A program made the position numbers and the translations under genes. Under the pieces are notes generated by a model that did not search any database, was not told the DNA's origin, and was given only the letters and a program-made list of their open reading frames with translations. This document shows, piece by piece, positions 52,543 through 61,260 of a stretch of DNA of 64,000 bases. Location of the stretch: NCBI RefSeq assembly GCF_002262875.1, contig NZ_NKYE01000018.1, forward strand, positions 85,262 through 149,261, in the 5' to 3' direction. This DNA comes from Amycolatopsis antarctica. GTDB lineage: Bacteria; Actinomycetota; Actinomycetes; Mycobacteriales; Pseudonocardiaceae. Within the stretch, counting starts at the first letter, position 1. Every line of letters starts with the position of its first letter.

Positions 52543-53055
52543 TCAGGCCCCGACAATCCCGCGCAGGATTTCCACCACGAGCGGCGCCAGCGCCGCCAGC
52601 CCGTAACCCCACCCGGCGCTCTTGAACGACTGCTTGGCCTTCTCCACTTCCCCGGGGTCACCGGCGGCCATCAGGTACCGGACGCCGCCTACGGTAAGGA
52701 ACACCGTCGCCAGCCCGGCGAGGATGCCGACCAGCCAGTTGCGGATGTTGTCGAAGACCTGCCCGACGCTGCTCGCGATCGCGAGAACGTGTGTCGAGGC
52801 CTGCGCCGAATCCGCGGTGAGCGAGCTGAGCAGGACAGCGCCGAGCACGGCGAAGGCCGCCGAGCGGGTCACCGCGCGGCGCACTGGGCGCGACTGAGAG
52901 GTCCGATGATGTGGACGCGTGGGGTCCGTGTGTGTCGTCGGCCGTGAGTGGCTGACGACACACACGGCAGGCAGGTTCTGATCGGATGCGCTCGACACGG
53001 GCGAGCGTGTCGGCGCGGTGGTGTGCTGGGTCTGGGGATGGGGTGTCACGCGCAT
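52543..53055 (-). CDS. VirB2/TrbC-like pilin, 170 aa
   Basis: ATG at 53055 with GGAGGT seven bases upstream. A long N-terminal polar leader (about 60 residues) precedes a hydrophobic segment ending in 'ADSAQA', a likely signal-cleavage site, and the mature part has the two helices of TrbC/VirB2 pilins: 'NWLVGILAGLATVFLTVGGVRYLMAAGD' and 'GYGLAALAPLVVEILRGIVGA'. It is the probable conjugative pilin. First structural gene of the operon, overlapping the upstream regulator-like gene by 10 bases. Confidence 0.85.
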   Translation of the reverse strand: MRVTPHPQTQHTTAPTRSPVSSASDQNLPAVCVVSHSRPTTHTDPTRPHHRTSQSRPVRRAVTRSAAFAVLGAVLLSSLTADSAQASTHVLAIASSVGQVFDNIRNWLVGILAGLATVFLTVGGVRYLMAAGDPGEVEKAKQSFKSAGWGYGLAALAPLVVEILRGIVGA

Positions 53056-54068
53056 CGGCGCACCTCCGAAGTCGGCTCGTGCTCGGCGGTACGCGGAGAG
53101 CCGGGTGTGGTCTCCCCGCACCCCAAGAAGCCGGATTTCGGGTCGTTTTTCGACACCGCCCGTGACGATTTTTTGAAATCGGTCGGCCAGCCATTGCGCA
53201 GACGGCCACTCACAGCGCGTGACAAGCGCGGCTTTTCCTCGGCGGGAGCGTCCGGTGAGTCGACGACCACAGCGGCCACAGCTGCGTTGGCGACGGGGTC
53301 TTCGGAGTCGGTGTCGGCGAGCTGATCGCGCAGCCACGTGACGAGTCGGTCTTCGGCTCGATCACGAACCTTGAACGCGGTCTTCAGCGCGGTGCCGTGG
53401 CGTTGCGCCCAGTCGGTCACCGAGGTTTCGCCGAGCCGGGTCGCCGAGATCAATTCCGCTTCGGCGGGGGTAAGAATCTGCTCACCGACCGCCCGCGCGA
53501 GCACCAAGTCGGGGTGCCCGTACGGCGGCCGCGGCGCCGCGGAGTGAAAGCCCGAGCCCGCCGGCAGCGGAGCGTCCAGAGACGCTTCCAGTGCCGCGTG
53601 CCCGGCACGACGAGCGGCGAAGTGCAGCCTGGCGATGATGCCGGGATCGGTCAGATCCACCGTCGCCAACGCGTGGACGAATCCGGCGAGTACAGCCGCG
53701 TGGACATCTGCGCGATCGAGCGGATACCGCGCCGCCAGCCACCGGGAACTCGAGGCGAGCGACGGCAGTGCCATCCCGACGCACGCGACTGTCCACGCGC
53801 CCCCGTGAGCGCGGGAACGCAGCACTAAATGCGCCCACACGTCGTCCTGGGTGCGATGCGGGCACTGCTTGCTCATCACCCGGTCTCGCAGCTCGTCCAG
53901 CGGTACCGGACGCCGCGGCAATCCGGCGAACTGTGCCCCGTTCACGGCCATCGGCTTCGGCCCGGTGACCAGCCACCCGAAGGCGTCGCGCGCGGTGTCC
54001 AGCGGGAGCCATTCGTGCCCGTCGTGATCGGTCCGGATAGGTGCGGACACAGTGTCGTCGTTTGTCAT
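53046..54068 (-). CDS. Sigma-like / HTH regulator-like protein, 340 aa
   Basis: The ATG at 54068 follows AGGAGC. The middle part (residues about 110-230) is helical; 'ADVHAAVLAGFVHALATVDLTDPGIIARLHFAARRAGHAAL' resembles sigma-70 region 2-like packing, and 'LISATRLGETSVTDWAQRHGTALKTAFKVRDRAEDRLVTWL' (about 215-255) reads like a region-4-type HTH. I cannot assign a family firmly. First gene of the T4SS operon, facing the 533-base divergent region with the TTAGTAG sites, which makes an autoregulator role attractive. Confidence 0.6.
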   Translation of the reverse strand: MTNDDTVSAPIRTDHDGHEWLPLDTARDAFGWLVTGPKPMAVNGAQFAGLPRRPVPLDELRDRVMSKQCPHRTQDDVWAHLVLRSRAHGGAWTVACVGMALPSLASSSRWLAARYPLDRADVHAAVLAGFVHALATVDLTDPGIIARLHFAARRAGHAALEASLDAPLPAGSGFHSAAPRPPYGHPDLVLARAVGEQILTPAEAELISATRLGETSVTDWAQRHGTALKTAFKVRDRAEDRLVTWLRDQLADTDSEDPVANAAVAAVVVDSPDAPAEEKPRLSRAVSGRLRNGWPTDFKKSSRAVSKNDPKSGFLGCGETTPGSPRTAEHEPTSEVRRCA

Positions 54069-54161
54069 TGATGTGCTCCTGACTGGAGTTGGTGAATCAG
54101 CTCCGTCAGGACGCCAGGGCGGCGACAAGAAAAGGACAAGAAAAGAACAAGGATGATCTTC

Positions 54162-54294
54162 TTAGTAGGCGAATACGGCTACTAAAGCGGAAATCTTGAA
54201 GGATTCAGCACCTGCAGGTGGGTCGTGATGCCACGGTGGTGTCCACGACCGCTTTAGTAGCACTTGAAATGGTCTTTTAAGCGATCCTTAGTAG
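54162..54294. promoter_or_regulatory. Cluster of four TTAGTAG heptamers in the divergent promoter region
   Basis: The region 54069-54601 between the T4SS operon and the methyltransferase operon has no gene. TTAGTAG occurs directly at 54162-54168, 54254-54260 and 54288-54294, and inverted (CTACTAA) at 54179-54185. The second and inverted copies extend to a perfect 13-bp inverted repeat (54178-54190 / 54249-54261). Such spacing and symmetry suggest operator sites for a shared regulator of both operons. Confidence 0.75.
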
Positions 54295-54601
54295 CAAGCG
54301 GCAGGTTCGCCGAGGCGAGTCTGCGGCGGCTCGGCCGGGCCGCTTTGATGCGGGTCGGAAATTCTTCTTGACCCGAGTTGAGGTGATTCGACGGCAGGCG
54401 TCTCGCGGCAGTGCTGGGTTCGAATGCTTCCGCGCGCTGGGAAAGTGTCGATGTATTCGGTATCGCGTCCCGCTGCGTGCGGTGCAGGGCTTCGGAGTTT
54501 GGGAAAAAAGTTGGGTGAGCGGTGTCGAAAAACGGCCTCAAAACCGGCTTCTTGGGGTGACTTGGCAGACCACGCCGATCACACCGCGAGGAAGGCCACC
54601 G

Positions 54602-55585
54602 ATGACTTCTACACCGCATCCCGAGCCCGGACGCCGTCACCACCGCTTGCCCCGTCGCGACACGGCGAGCCCTCGCCGCGGCCGGCACCGCGCGCCACGG
54701 ACCACACCTGCTACCGCAGCTGCCCGCCGTCCTCGTCCGGCGACCTTCTGGTCGTTCGCCGACGCGGAGATGCTGCCCGGCACCGCTCTACTGCCCGGCT
54801 GGCTCGGACGCACGATCGTCACCCTCGTGACGACCTACACCCGCCCCGGCGACCGCGTCCTTCTGCTCACCCCACCGCCCTCCTCGCGCGCTCTTCGGCA
54901 CGCGGTCGGCGGCACCCGCGACGCCGAGGCGTACGCCGGTCTCGCCGAGGCGGTCTGGACTGTCGCCCGGCTCGGTCGCGGCGCCGATACCGCGACTGCG
55001 GCACCCGCCCCCGACTACCCGGCCGAGCACACCGACTCACCCCGCGGCGCCGGAGTCGAGTCGGGGTCGCGACCCCGACTCAGTCGGCTCGGGCTGCACC
55101 CGGTGGCCGATCCGCACCCCGACTCCGCACGCCCTCCGTGCCGTGACGGAAACCGACCGCGCGGCGGGTTCGACCTGATCATCACCGCGCTCGATCCGCA
55201 CGCCACCGACTGGCTCGCGCACACCGACTGGGCCGCCCTGCTCACCCCGCGCGGCCTCACCGCTGTCGTCACACACGGTGATACCCGTGACGGGCGGCTG
55301 CGCGATCCCCACGCGACTGTGCTGACCACTCTCGGTAGTTTCGGGTTGCGGTGTCTCGATCACATCGCCGTACTCACCACGCCTGTATCGGACACGCCGG
55401 ACGGCCTTGTCGCCGCAGACCAGACGGCCACTGCGGTACCTGCGCCGAACGTCTCGCCGCGCGCGGTCGCCACCGCAGCGCCACCGCTGCGCACGGTGCA
55501 CCACGACCTCGTTCTGCTCGGACGGCTCACGCCGGACGCGGCGGCGGACATCGGCTTCGACGGGAAGGAGACCTCGGATGTCTAA
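54602..55585 (+). CDS. Methyltransferase-like protein, divergent, 327 aa
   Basis: ATG at 54602. After a basic, Arg/Pro/Ala-rich N-terminus (about 45 residues) comes a Rossmann-like methyltransferase order: 'TFWSFADAEMLPGTALLPGWLGRTIVTLVTTYTRPGDRVLLLTPP' (motif I region) and 'FDLIITALDPHATDWLAHTDWAALLTPRGLTAVVTHGD' (motif IV/V region). The glycine-rich motif I is degenerate, so activity is doubtful. It overlaps the next, better preserved methyltransferase gene by 8 bases. Confidence 0.6.
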   Translation: MTSTPHPEPGRRHHRLPRRDTASPRRGRHRAPRTTPATAAARRPRPATFWSFADAEMLPGTALLPGWLGRTIVTLVTTYTRPGDRVLLLTPPPSSRALRHAVGGTRDAEAYAGLAEAVWTVARLGRGADTATAAPAPDYPAEHTDSPRGAGVESGSRPRLSRLGLHPVADPHPDSARPPCRDGNRPRGGFDLIITALDPHATDWLAHTDWAALLTPRGLTAVVTHGDTRDGRLRDPHATVLTTLGSFGLRCLDHIAVLTTPVSDTPDGLVAADQTATAVPAPNVSPRAVATAAPPLRTVHHDLVLLGRLTPDAAADIGFDGKETSDV

Positions 55586-56498
55586 GCACGCCGGCACGCA
55601 GCTCCCCCGCCCGGTAGGGGAGCGGTCCGAAGGCCCGGTCGTGGCGTCGGTGTGGCCGACCGGGACCGACAGTTTGACGGCCCAGCTGACCGAGGGCGGC
55701 TACCACGACGCCACCGGCGCCGACCCCGCCGTGATGGCCCCGGCGATCGCGCGCTACGCCATCGCGGCGCTGACCCGGCCCGGTGATGTCGTGCTCGATC
55801 CCGACTGCGGAGCGGGCACCACGATCGTCGAAGCGTTGCGGACTGGGCGGCACGCGATCGGGTTGACCGGGCAGCGCCGGTGGTGGCGCTTGGCGCGCAC
55901 CAACGTGACCGCCACGAAGGCGCGCGGCGTGTTCGTCGACGGCATGGTCCTCGTCCTCGACCGACGCCCAGGAACTGCGGTCGCCGCGGCCACGGCCGGG
56001 CTGACCGGGCGGATCGATCTCCTCCTGACGACCCTGCGCCCCGGCCCGGCCGGCGACCTCGATGGTGCGCTGGACAGGTTGCACGGGCTGCTCGCGCAGT
56101 ACCGGCCGCTGCTGCGTCCGGGCGGGCACGTGGTCATCACCAGTGCCCCGCTACGCCACCCCGTGCGGCACGACCTGCTCGACGTTCCCAGCCGGATCGC
56201 GACGGTCGCCAGCGCGGTCGGGCTGGCACCGGTCGCGCGGTGTGTGGCGCTGACCTCCACGGTGCGACGAGGCCGCACTTATACCCGCGCGTCGCTGGCC
56301 CAACGCCGTACCGCCGCCCGCGCCGAACGCGTGCTCGGGCATCCGGTCGCGCTGCCCGCGCACCACACCGCGCTGGTGTTCCGGGCCGATCCCGACGCCG
56401 CCGCTCCGGCTCTGAACCGGTTCCTCCCGGCACTGTCCGCACCGCTGCGACCACACCGCCCGGGGCACGGAACACGGCCCGATTCGGCCGCCGCCTGA
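55578..56498 (+). CDS. SAM-dependent methyltransferase, 306 aa
   Basis: ATG at 55578 with GAAGGAG upstream. The fold is recognisable: 'ALTRPGDVVLDPDCGAGTTIVEALRTGRHAIGLT' is a good SAM-binding motif I, and 'IDLLLTTLRPGPAGDLDGALDRLHGLLAQYRPLLRPGGHVVIT' the central strand with a proposed target-binding region. The usual DPPY/SPPY catalytic motif is replaced by TTLRP, so the substrate or activity may differ from the three DNA methyltransferases downstream. It may act with them as a specificity partner. Confidence 0.65.
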   Translation: MSKHAGTQLPRPVGERSEGPVVASVWPTGTDSLTAQLTEGGYHDATGADPAVMAPAIARYAIAALTRPGDVVLDPDCGAGTTIVEALRTGRHAIGLTGQRRWWRLARTNVTATKARGVFVDGMVLVLDRRPGTAVAAATAGLTGRIDLLLTTLRPGPAGDLDGALDRLHGLLAQYRPLLRPGGHVVITSAPLRHPVRHDLLDVPSRIATVASAVGLAPVARCVALTSTVRRGRTYTRASLAQRRTAARAERVLGHPVALPAHHTALVFRADPDAAAPALNRFLPALSAPLRPHRPGHGTRPDSAAA

Positions 56499-56611
56499 GT
56501 GCGCGCCACTTCACCTAGCCAGCCGTCGGTGTCCCGCCCGCGGCGCGGCGACGTGAGCCGACGGACCGCGGCTCGCGACCTCACTCCACCGTGTCGAAGG
56601 AGCGAATTCTC

Positions 56612-57364
56612 ATGGACCTCACCCCACAACCGGATCGCCGCCCGCGTCGGGTCTCACCCAGGATCAATCCGCTGTTCTACCCGTTCGTCAGCTATCGCAC
56701 GCGTAGGCCTGAGTCACCCACCGGTTGGCGGCGGCTGCGCGAAGCCCTCACTGGTTACCCGTTGGCTGCGTACGCGGACGATGACCGGCGCGAGTCTGCC
56801 GATCTGGGCGTCTACCTGTATCAGGTGGAGCTGGCCAGGCGGTCGCAGCTGGCGCTGTGGCAGCGCACCCGCGACGGCTGGTGGCTGGGGCCCGCACCGT
56901 ACGGTTACGCCCTGGAACAGCACTGGGTGGAGCAGGAGTCCGCTCGTGCGGGGTGGCGGCACCGGTTGATCGTTGACGCGCTGCGTGCGCCGGTTGTGTC
57001 GCTGATCTTCGTCTGGTCGGTGCACGAGAACCTCAGCGACCGCGCCATCGCCCGGCGCCTGACCGAACAGCAGCATCCCCGCCCGGTCGATCCGGTGTCC
57101 GGCCGGGCGCGCGCGTGGAGCCGCGCGGTGGTGCGCACCATCCTGGCCAACCCCGTCTATCTCGGCTACGTCGTGCGCGGTCGCACGCTGCGCGCAGTGG
57201 AGCAGCCGCCGGAAAACTGGACGTGGTCTCGGCAGCGCAGCCATCGGGCGCTGGTCGAACCCGCCCTGTTCTGGACGCTCTACAACCGCCGAGCCCGCTG
57301 GGTCTCACCGACCCTCGACACCGACACCACGGGACTCACCAACCAGAGCCGGGAGGCGGCATGA
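56612..57364 (+). CDS. Recombinase-domain protein without catalytic domain, 250 aa
   Basis: I chose the ATG at 56612 (GAAGGAGCG upstream). The protein is alike to the central 'Recombinase' domain of large serine recombinases: 'ALWQRTRDGWWLGPAPYGYALEQHW', 'DALRAPVVSLIFVWSVHENLSDRAIARRLTEQQHPRPV', 'WSRAVVRTILANPVYLGYVVRGRTLRAVEQPPENWTWSRQRSHRALVEPALFWTLYNRRA'. The N-terminal resolvase domain with the catalytic serine and the C-terminal zinc/coiled-coil part are absent. It may be a directionality-type factor or an evolutionary fragment. It overlaps the first DNA methyltransferase gene. Confidence 0.78.
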   Translation: MDLTPQPDRRPRRVSPRINPLFYPFVSYRTRRPESPTGWRRLREALTGYPLAAYADDDRRESADLGVYLYQVELARRSQLALWQRTRDGWWLGPAPYGYALEQHWVEQESARAGWRHRLIVDALRAPVVSLIFVWSVHENLSDRAIARRLTEQQHPRPVDPVSGRARAWSRAVVRTILANPVYLGYVVRGRTLRAVEQPPENWTWSRQRSHRALVEPALFWTLYNRRARWVSPTLDTDTTGLTNQSREAA

Positions 57365-58611
57365 CCCAGCATCCGGCCAGCCCCGTCTACTACCGCGACG
57401 AGACGGTCACCCTCTACACCGGCGACGCCACCGCCACCCTCGCCGGCCTGCCCGGGAAGTCGGTGGACTGCGTGGTCACCAGCCCGCCCTACTGGGGGCT
57501 GCGCGACTACGGGACAGGGACCTGGGCCGGCGGCGATCCTGGCTGCGCGCACCTGGCCGCGACCGGACGCGGCGGCAGCATTCCCCAGTCCAAACATCCC
57601 GGTCTCGCCTATCCCGCGGCGGCAGCGCATCGCGGCGGCGCGCCGCAGCACTGCCGCCGATGCGGCGCCCGCCGCGAGGACGACCAGCACGGTCTGGAGG
57701 CGACCCCGCAGGACTACGTCGACCGGCTTCGGGCGGTCTTCGCGCAGCTGCACCGTGTCCTGACCGATACCGGCACGGTGTGGCTGAACCTGGGCGACTC
57801 CTACTCCGCCGAACCACCCGGCCGCACCGGCGATCCGATGCGGGCGAGCACCTTGTCCGGCCATAGCGCGGCAGCGCCGTTGCGGGAATCGGTACGCCAG
57901 GCCGGGGTGGCGCGCACGCGGGCGTTGCCGCGGAAGAATCTGGTGGGCATGCCGTGGCGGGTGGCGTTCGCGTTGCAGGCGGATGGGTGGATTCTGCGCA
58001 ACGCGATCGTGTGGCACAAACCCAACGCCATGCCCGAATCCGTACGCGACCGCCTGTCGAACCGGTACGAGATGCTGTTCCTGCTGACCAAACAGCAGAA
58101 GTATTTCTTCGACCTCGACCCGATCCGTGAACCACTCGCCCGGCCCGAGGCGGTCGGGGAGGGCATCGTGATCGGCGGCGCGAACAAGGGCCGCTACGGC
58201 GGGATCGACGCGACCGCGCGCCGCCGCGGACACAGCGTGTACGGCAAATACCGTGACGCCGAGCCGTTCGTCGGAAAAGCACCCGGCGACGCGATGCGCC
58301 CGACCGGGGCTCGGCACACCGCCGGGCACGCTCGGGGCAAGAACCCTGGCGACGTCTGGTCGATCACCACTCGCCCGTTGCGGGAGGCGCACTTCGCTGC
58401 GTTCCCGGTCGACATCCCGCTGCGCTGCATCGCCGCCGGATGCCCCGAGGGCGGGGTGGTGCTCGATCCGTTCAGCGGGGCCGCCACCACCGGACTGGCC
58501 GCACGCCAGCTCGGCCGCTCCTACCTCGGGATCGATCTCAATCGCGAGTTCCACGACATCGGCCTGCGCCGTCTTGGCCTGTCCGTACAGGACACCGGGA
58601 GGGCCGCGTGA
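57361..58611 (+). CDS. DNA methyltransferase (TSPPYW class), 416 aa
   Basis: ATG overlaps the upstream stop. Catalytic motif 'CVVTSPPYWGLRDYG' (about residue 38) and SAM motif 'VVLDPFSGAATTGLAA' (about residue 373), in the order IV...I, mark a beta-group amino DNA methyltransferase (N4-cytosine or N6-adenine). The long insertion between motifs includes a 'CRRCGARREDDQHG' zinc knuckle and a variable target-recognition region. No restriction endonuclease gene is next to it. The stop overlaps the following GTG. Confidence 0.92.
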   Translation: MTQHPASPVYYRDETVTLYTGDATATLAGLPGKSVDCVVTSPPYWGLRDYGTGTWAGGDPGCAHLAATGRGGSIPQSKHPGLAYPAAAAHRGGAPQHCRRCGARREDDQHGLEATPQDYVDRLRAVFAQLHRVLTDTGTVWLNLGDSYSAEPPGRTGDPMRASTLSGHSAAAPLRESVRQAGVARTRALPRKNLVGMPWRVAFALQADGWILRNAIVWHKPNAMPESVRDRLSNRYEMLFLLTKQQKYFFDLDPIREPLARPEAVGEGIVIGGANKGRYGGIDATARRRGHSVYGKYRDAEPFVGKAPGDAMRPTGARHTAGHARGKNPGDVWSITTRPLREAHFAAFPVDIPLRCIAAGCPEGGVVLDPFSGAATTGLAARQLGRSYLGIDLNREFHDIGLRRLGLSVQDTGRAA

Positions 58612-59651
58612 CCACCTTCGCCGCACACTCCCGCGAGGACGACGCCGTTACGCTGGTGACCGCCGACGCGGAAGCCGGAATCCGAAACCTGCCCGAGGAT
58701 TCGGTGGACTGTCTGGTCACCAGCCCGCCCTACTGGCGGCTGCGCGACTACGCCCCCGACACCTGGACCGGCGGATGGCCCGGCTGCCGCCACCGCCCGG
58801 CCAGTCTCCGCGACGCGGGTGCCGGGCGGTGGCGGTGCCGAGATTGCGGGGCCCGGCGCGAGCATCCGCAGATCGGGCTGGAACCGACCGCGGAGGACTA
58901 CATCGAGACTCTGCGCGCGATGTTCGCCGCGGCCCGGCGCGTGCTTGTCCCGCATGCCACGGTGTGGCTCAACCTGGGTGACAGCTACTCCACCAACTCC
59001 GACGGCTACTGGTGCAGCGCTCCCGGTCAGGCCGGGCAACCGCATTACCGGCCACGTGCGGATGTGCCGCACAAGAACCTGCTGGGCATGCCGTGGCGGT
59101 TGGCCTTCGCGCTGCAGGACGACGGGTGGATTTTGAGGTCGGCGATCGTCTGGCACAAGCCTCACGCCACGCCCACCCCGATCTCCGATCGGCTCGTGAC
59201 CCGGCACGAGATGCTCTTCCTGTTCGTCGCACAGCCGGACTACTACTTCGACCTCGACGCGATCCGGCAGCCTTACACCGGCGACCGTGCCCTGTCCCGC
59301 CGCGCCCACCACGGCGGCACCAAACCGAATACCGTCCGCGGAGCCTGGCCCCGCACCCCCGCCGACGGGCAACGAGGCCGCAATCCCGGCAACGTGTGGA
59401 CCATTCCGCCCGACCGCACCCGCGCCGGGCACCCCGCACCGTCGCCGGTGGAGATCCCGCGGCGCTGCATCGCGGCCGGATGCCCGCCCGGCGGTCACGT
59501 CCTCGACCCGTTCAGCGGCAGCGGCACCACCGGCGTCGCCGCCCGCGCACTCGGCCGGCGCTTCACCGGCATCGACACCAACGCCGCCTACCACGACCTC
59601 GCATTCCGGCGCATCACCGCAGCCGGCCCGGACGCAGGAGAGCCGCAATGA
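58608..59651 (+). CDS. DNA methyltransferase (TSPPYW class), 347 aa
   Basis: GTG at 58608 in a GTGA overlap. Motifs 'CLVTSPPYWRLRDYAPDTW' (about 37-50) and 'VLDPFSGSGTTGVAARALGRRFTGID' (about 303) show the same class and order as the upstream enzyme. It is about 70 residues shorter, with a shorter target-recognition insert but the same 'CRDCGARRE' zinc knuckle and 'KNLLGMPWRLAFALQDDGWILRS' block. Probably a diverged tandem duplicate with a different target. Confidence 0.92.
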   Translation: MTTFAAHSREDDAVTLVTADAEAGIRNLPEDSVDCLVTSPPYWRLRDYAPDTWTGGWPGCRHRPASLRDAGAGRWRCRDCGARREHPQIGLEPTAEDYIETLRAMFAAARRVLVPHATVWLNLGDSYSTNSDGYWCSAPGQAGQPHYRPRADVPHKNLLGMPWRLAFALQDDGWILRSAIVWHKPHATPTPISDRLVTRHEMLFLFVAQPDYYFDLDAIRQPYTGDRALSRRAHHGGTKPNTVRGAWPRTPADGQRGRNPGNVWTIPPDRTRAGHPAPSPVEIPRRCIAAGCPPGGHVLDPFSGSGTTGVAARALGRRFTGIDTNAAYHDLAFRRITAAGPDAGEPQ

Positions 59652-61075
59652 CCGACGACACCACCTTCGTCGAACCGGAGATCATCCACGGCGACGCCCG
59701 TGACCTTCCGCTACCGGACGCCAGTGTCGATCTGGTGGTCACTAGTCCGCCCTACTTCGGGCTGCGATCCTACCGGGACGGCGGCGCGCACTACGACGGT
59801 CAGCTCGGCGCCGAGCGCACTCCGCTGGAATATCTGAGTAATCTCGTGACCTGCACACGTGAGATGATCCGTGTCCTCAAGCCGTCCGGGTCGATCTTCA
59901 TCAACCTCGGCGACCGCTACTCGCAGCGCGCGGTGATGAACAAGTCCTCGCACCAGGACGGGTTGTTTCCCGACCGGTCCGACGCACGCAAGGACTGGAT
60001 TCGGGACCGTCGTGCTGGCCTGACTCGGATGCCCTACGACAACGTCATCGACGCCGCTACCGGACACTTCGTCCGTGAAAAGTCCTTGATCGGCCTGCCG
60101 TGGCGCTACGCCCTGCGCTGCGTCGACGAACTCGGGCTGATCCTGCGCGCCGAGATCATCTGGAACAAACCCCACGGGCTGCCAGAGTCCGTGCGCGACC
60201 GGGTCCGGCGCAGCCACGAAACGTGGTTTCACTTCACGCTCAACCCGCGCTACTACAGCGCGATCGACACCATCAGGCTCCCGCACTCCGCGGCGAGCCT
60301 CGCTCGGGTGGCGCCGCACCGATCCGATCCTGGCCGTGCGGCACGCGACGGCCAGTACTACCCAGGGGCAGAACAGCAGACCCTGACACGACGGCAGATG
60401 TTGCACCCGCACGGCCGCCTGCCCGGATCGGTATGGGAGATCGCACCCCAGCCACTGCGGGTGCCTCCGCACTTGGGCATCGCGCACCATGCGTCGTTTC
60501 CGGTGGAATGGCCTCGGCGACTCGTCCTCGGGTGGTCGCCGCGGAGCGTGTGCACTGCGTGTGGGCAGGGCCGCCGCCGGGTCCCGGTCGCCTTCGGCCT
60601 GGACACTTCCCGGACGCAGACGCGGCGGGCGCTGGAACTGGTGCGCGAGCACGGCCTGACCGAGGCACACCTGTCCGCGCTGCGAGCCGCGGGACTCAAC
60701 GACACGCCCCGTGCGCTCGACACCCAGGGCCGTACGGGCGGGCACGAGCATTCCGGTCGGCAGCTTGTCGCCGAGGCGCGCGCGGCGCTGGGCGGCTACG
60801 CCCGCGAGTTCCTGCTGTCGCGGGCCACGGAGTTCGCCGACGCCTGCGACTGCGCCGACACGAGTGCGACCAGCGTTCCCGGTGTGGTGCTCGATCCCTT
60901 TGGTGGCACCGGAACCACCGCGCTGGCCGCCGCCGTGCACGGCCGGCACGCCATCTCGATCGACGCCAGCCGCGACTACTGCCGCCTCGCCACTTGGCGC
61001 GTCCACGACCCCCGCCAGCGAGCACGAGCCCGCGGCACCCACCAGACCCCGGAACCGGTTCCGCGCGCGGCATGA
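59648..61075 (+). CDS. DNA methyltransferase (TSPPYF class), 475 aa
   Basis: ATG overlaps the upstream stop. Catalytic 'VVTSPPYFGLRSY' (about residue 30) and SAM motif 'VVLDPFGGTGTTALAAAVHGRHAISID' (about 416). The N-terminal part matches the other two enzymes, but residues 280-410 contain a longer insert with 'CTACGQGRRRVPVAFG' and 'CDCADTSATS' Cys pairs. Third methyltransferase of the set; no nuclease gene is nearby, so it is likely to provide modification rather than restriction. Confidence 0.92.
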   Translation: MTDDTTFVEPEIIHGDARDLPLPDASVDLVVTSPPYFGLRSYRDGGAHYDGQLGAERTPLEYLSNLVTCTREMIRVLKPSGSIFINLGDRYSQRAVMNKSSHQDGLFPDRSDARKDWIRDRRAGLTRMPYDNVIDAATGHFVREKSLIGLPWRYALRCVDELGLILRAEIIWNKPHGLPESVRDRVRRSHETWFHFTLNPRYYSAIDTIRLPHSAASLARVAPHRSDPGRAARDGQYYPGAEQQTLTRRQMLHPHGRLPGSVWEIAPQPLRVPPHLGIAHHASFPVEWPRRLVLGWSPRSVCTACGQGRRRVPVAFGLDTSRTQTRRALELVREHGLTEAHLSALRAAGLNDTPRALDTQGRTGGHEHSGRQLVAEARAALGGYAREFLLSRATEFADACDCADTSATSVPGVVLDPFGGTGTTALAAAVHGRHAISIDASRDYCRLATWRVHDPRQRARARGTHQTPEPVPRAA

Positions 61076-61260
61076 CACCCGGGCCGGTGTGACGTGGACG
61101 ACAGGCGGGGCCCACTCGTTCGGGGCCTCCGGTTTTCGCCGATCGACGCTACGATCCCAGGCCCGCACCACCCAGCACGCCGTCCTGACCAGCTGGTTTG
61201 CGCTGAACGGCAGATGCTTGCGCGTCGCGCGGAACGACGAGACCAGGAGGCACGATTCCC

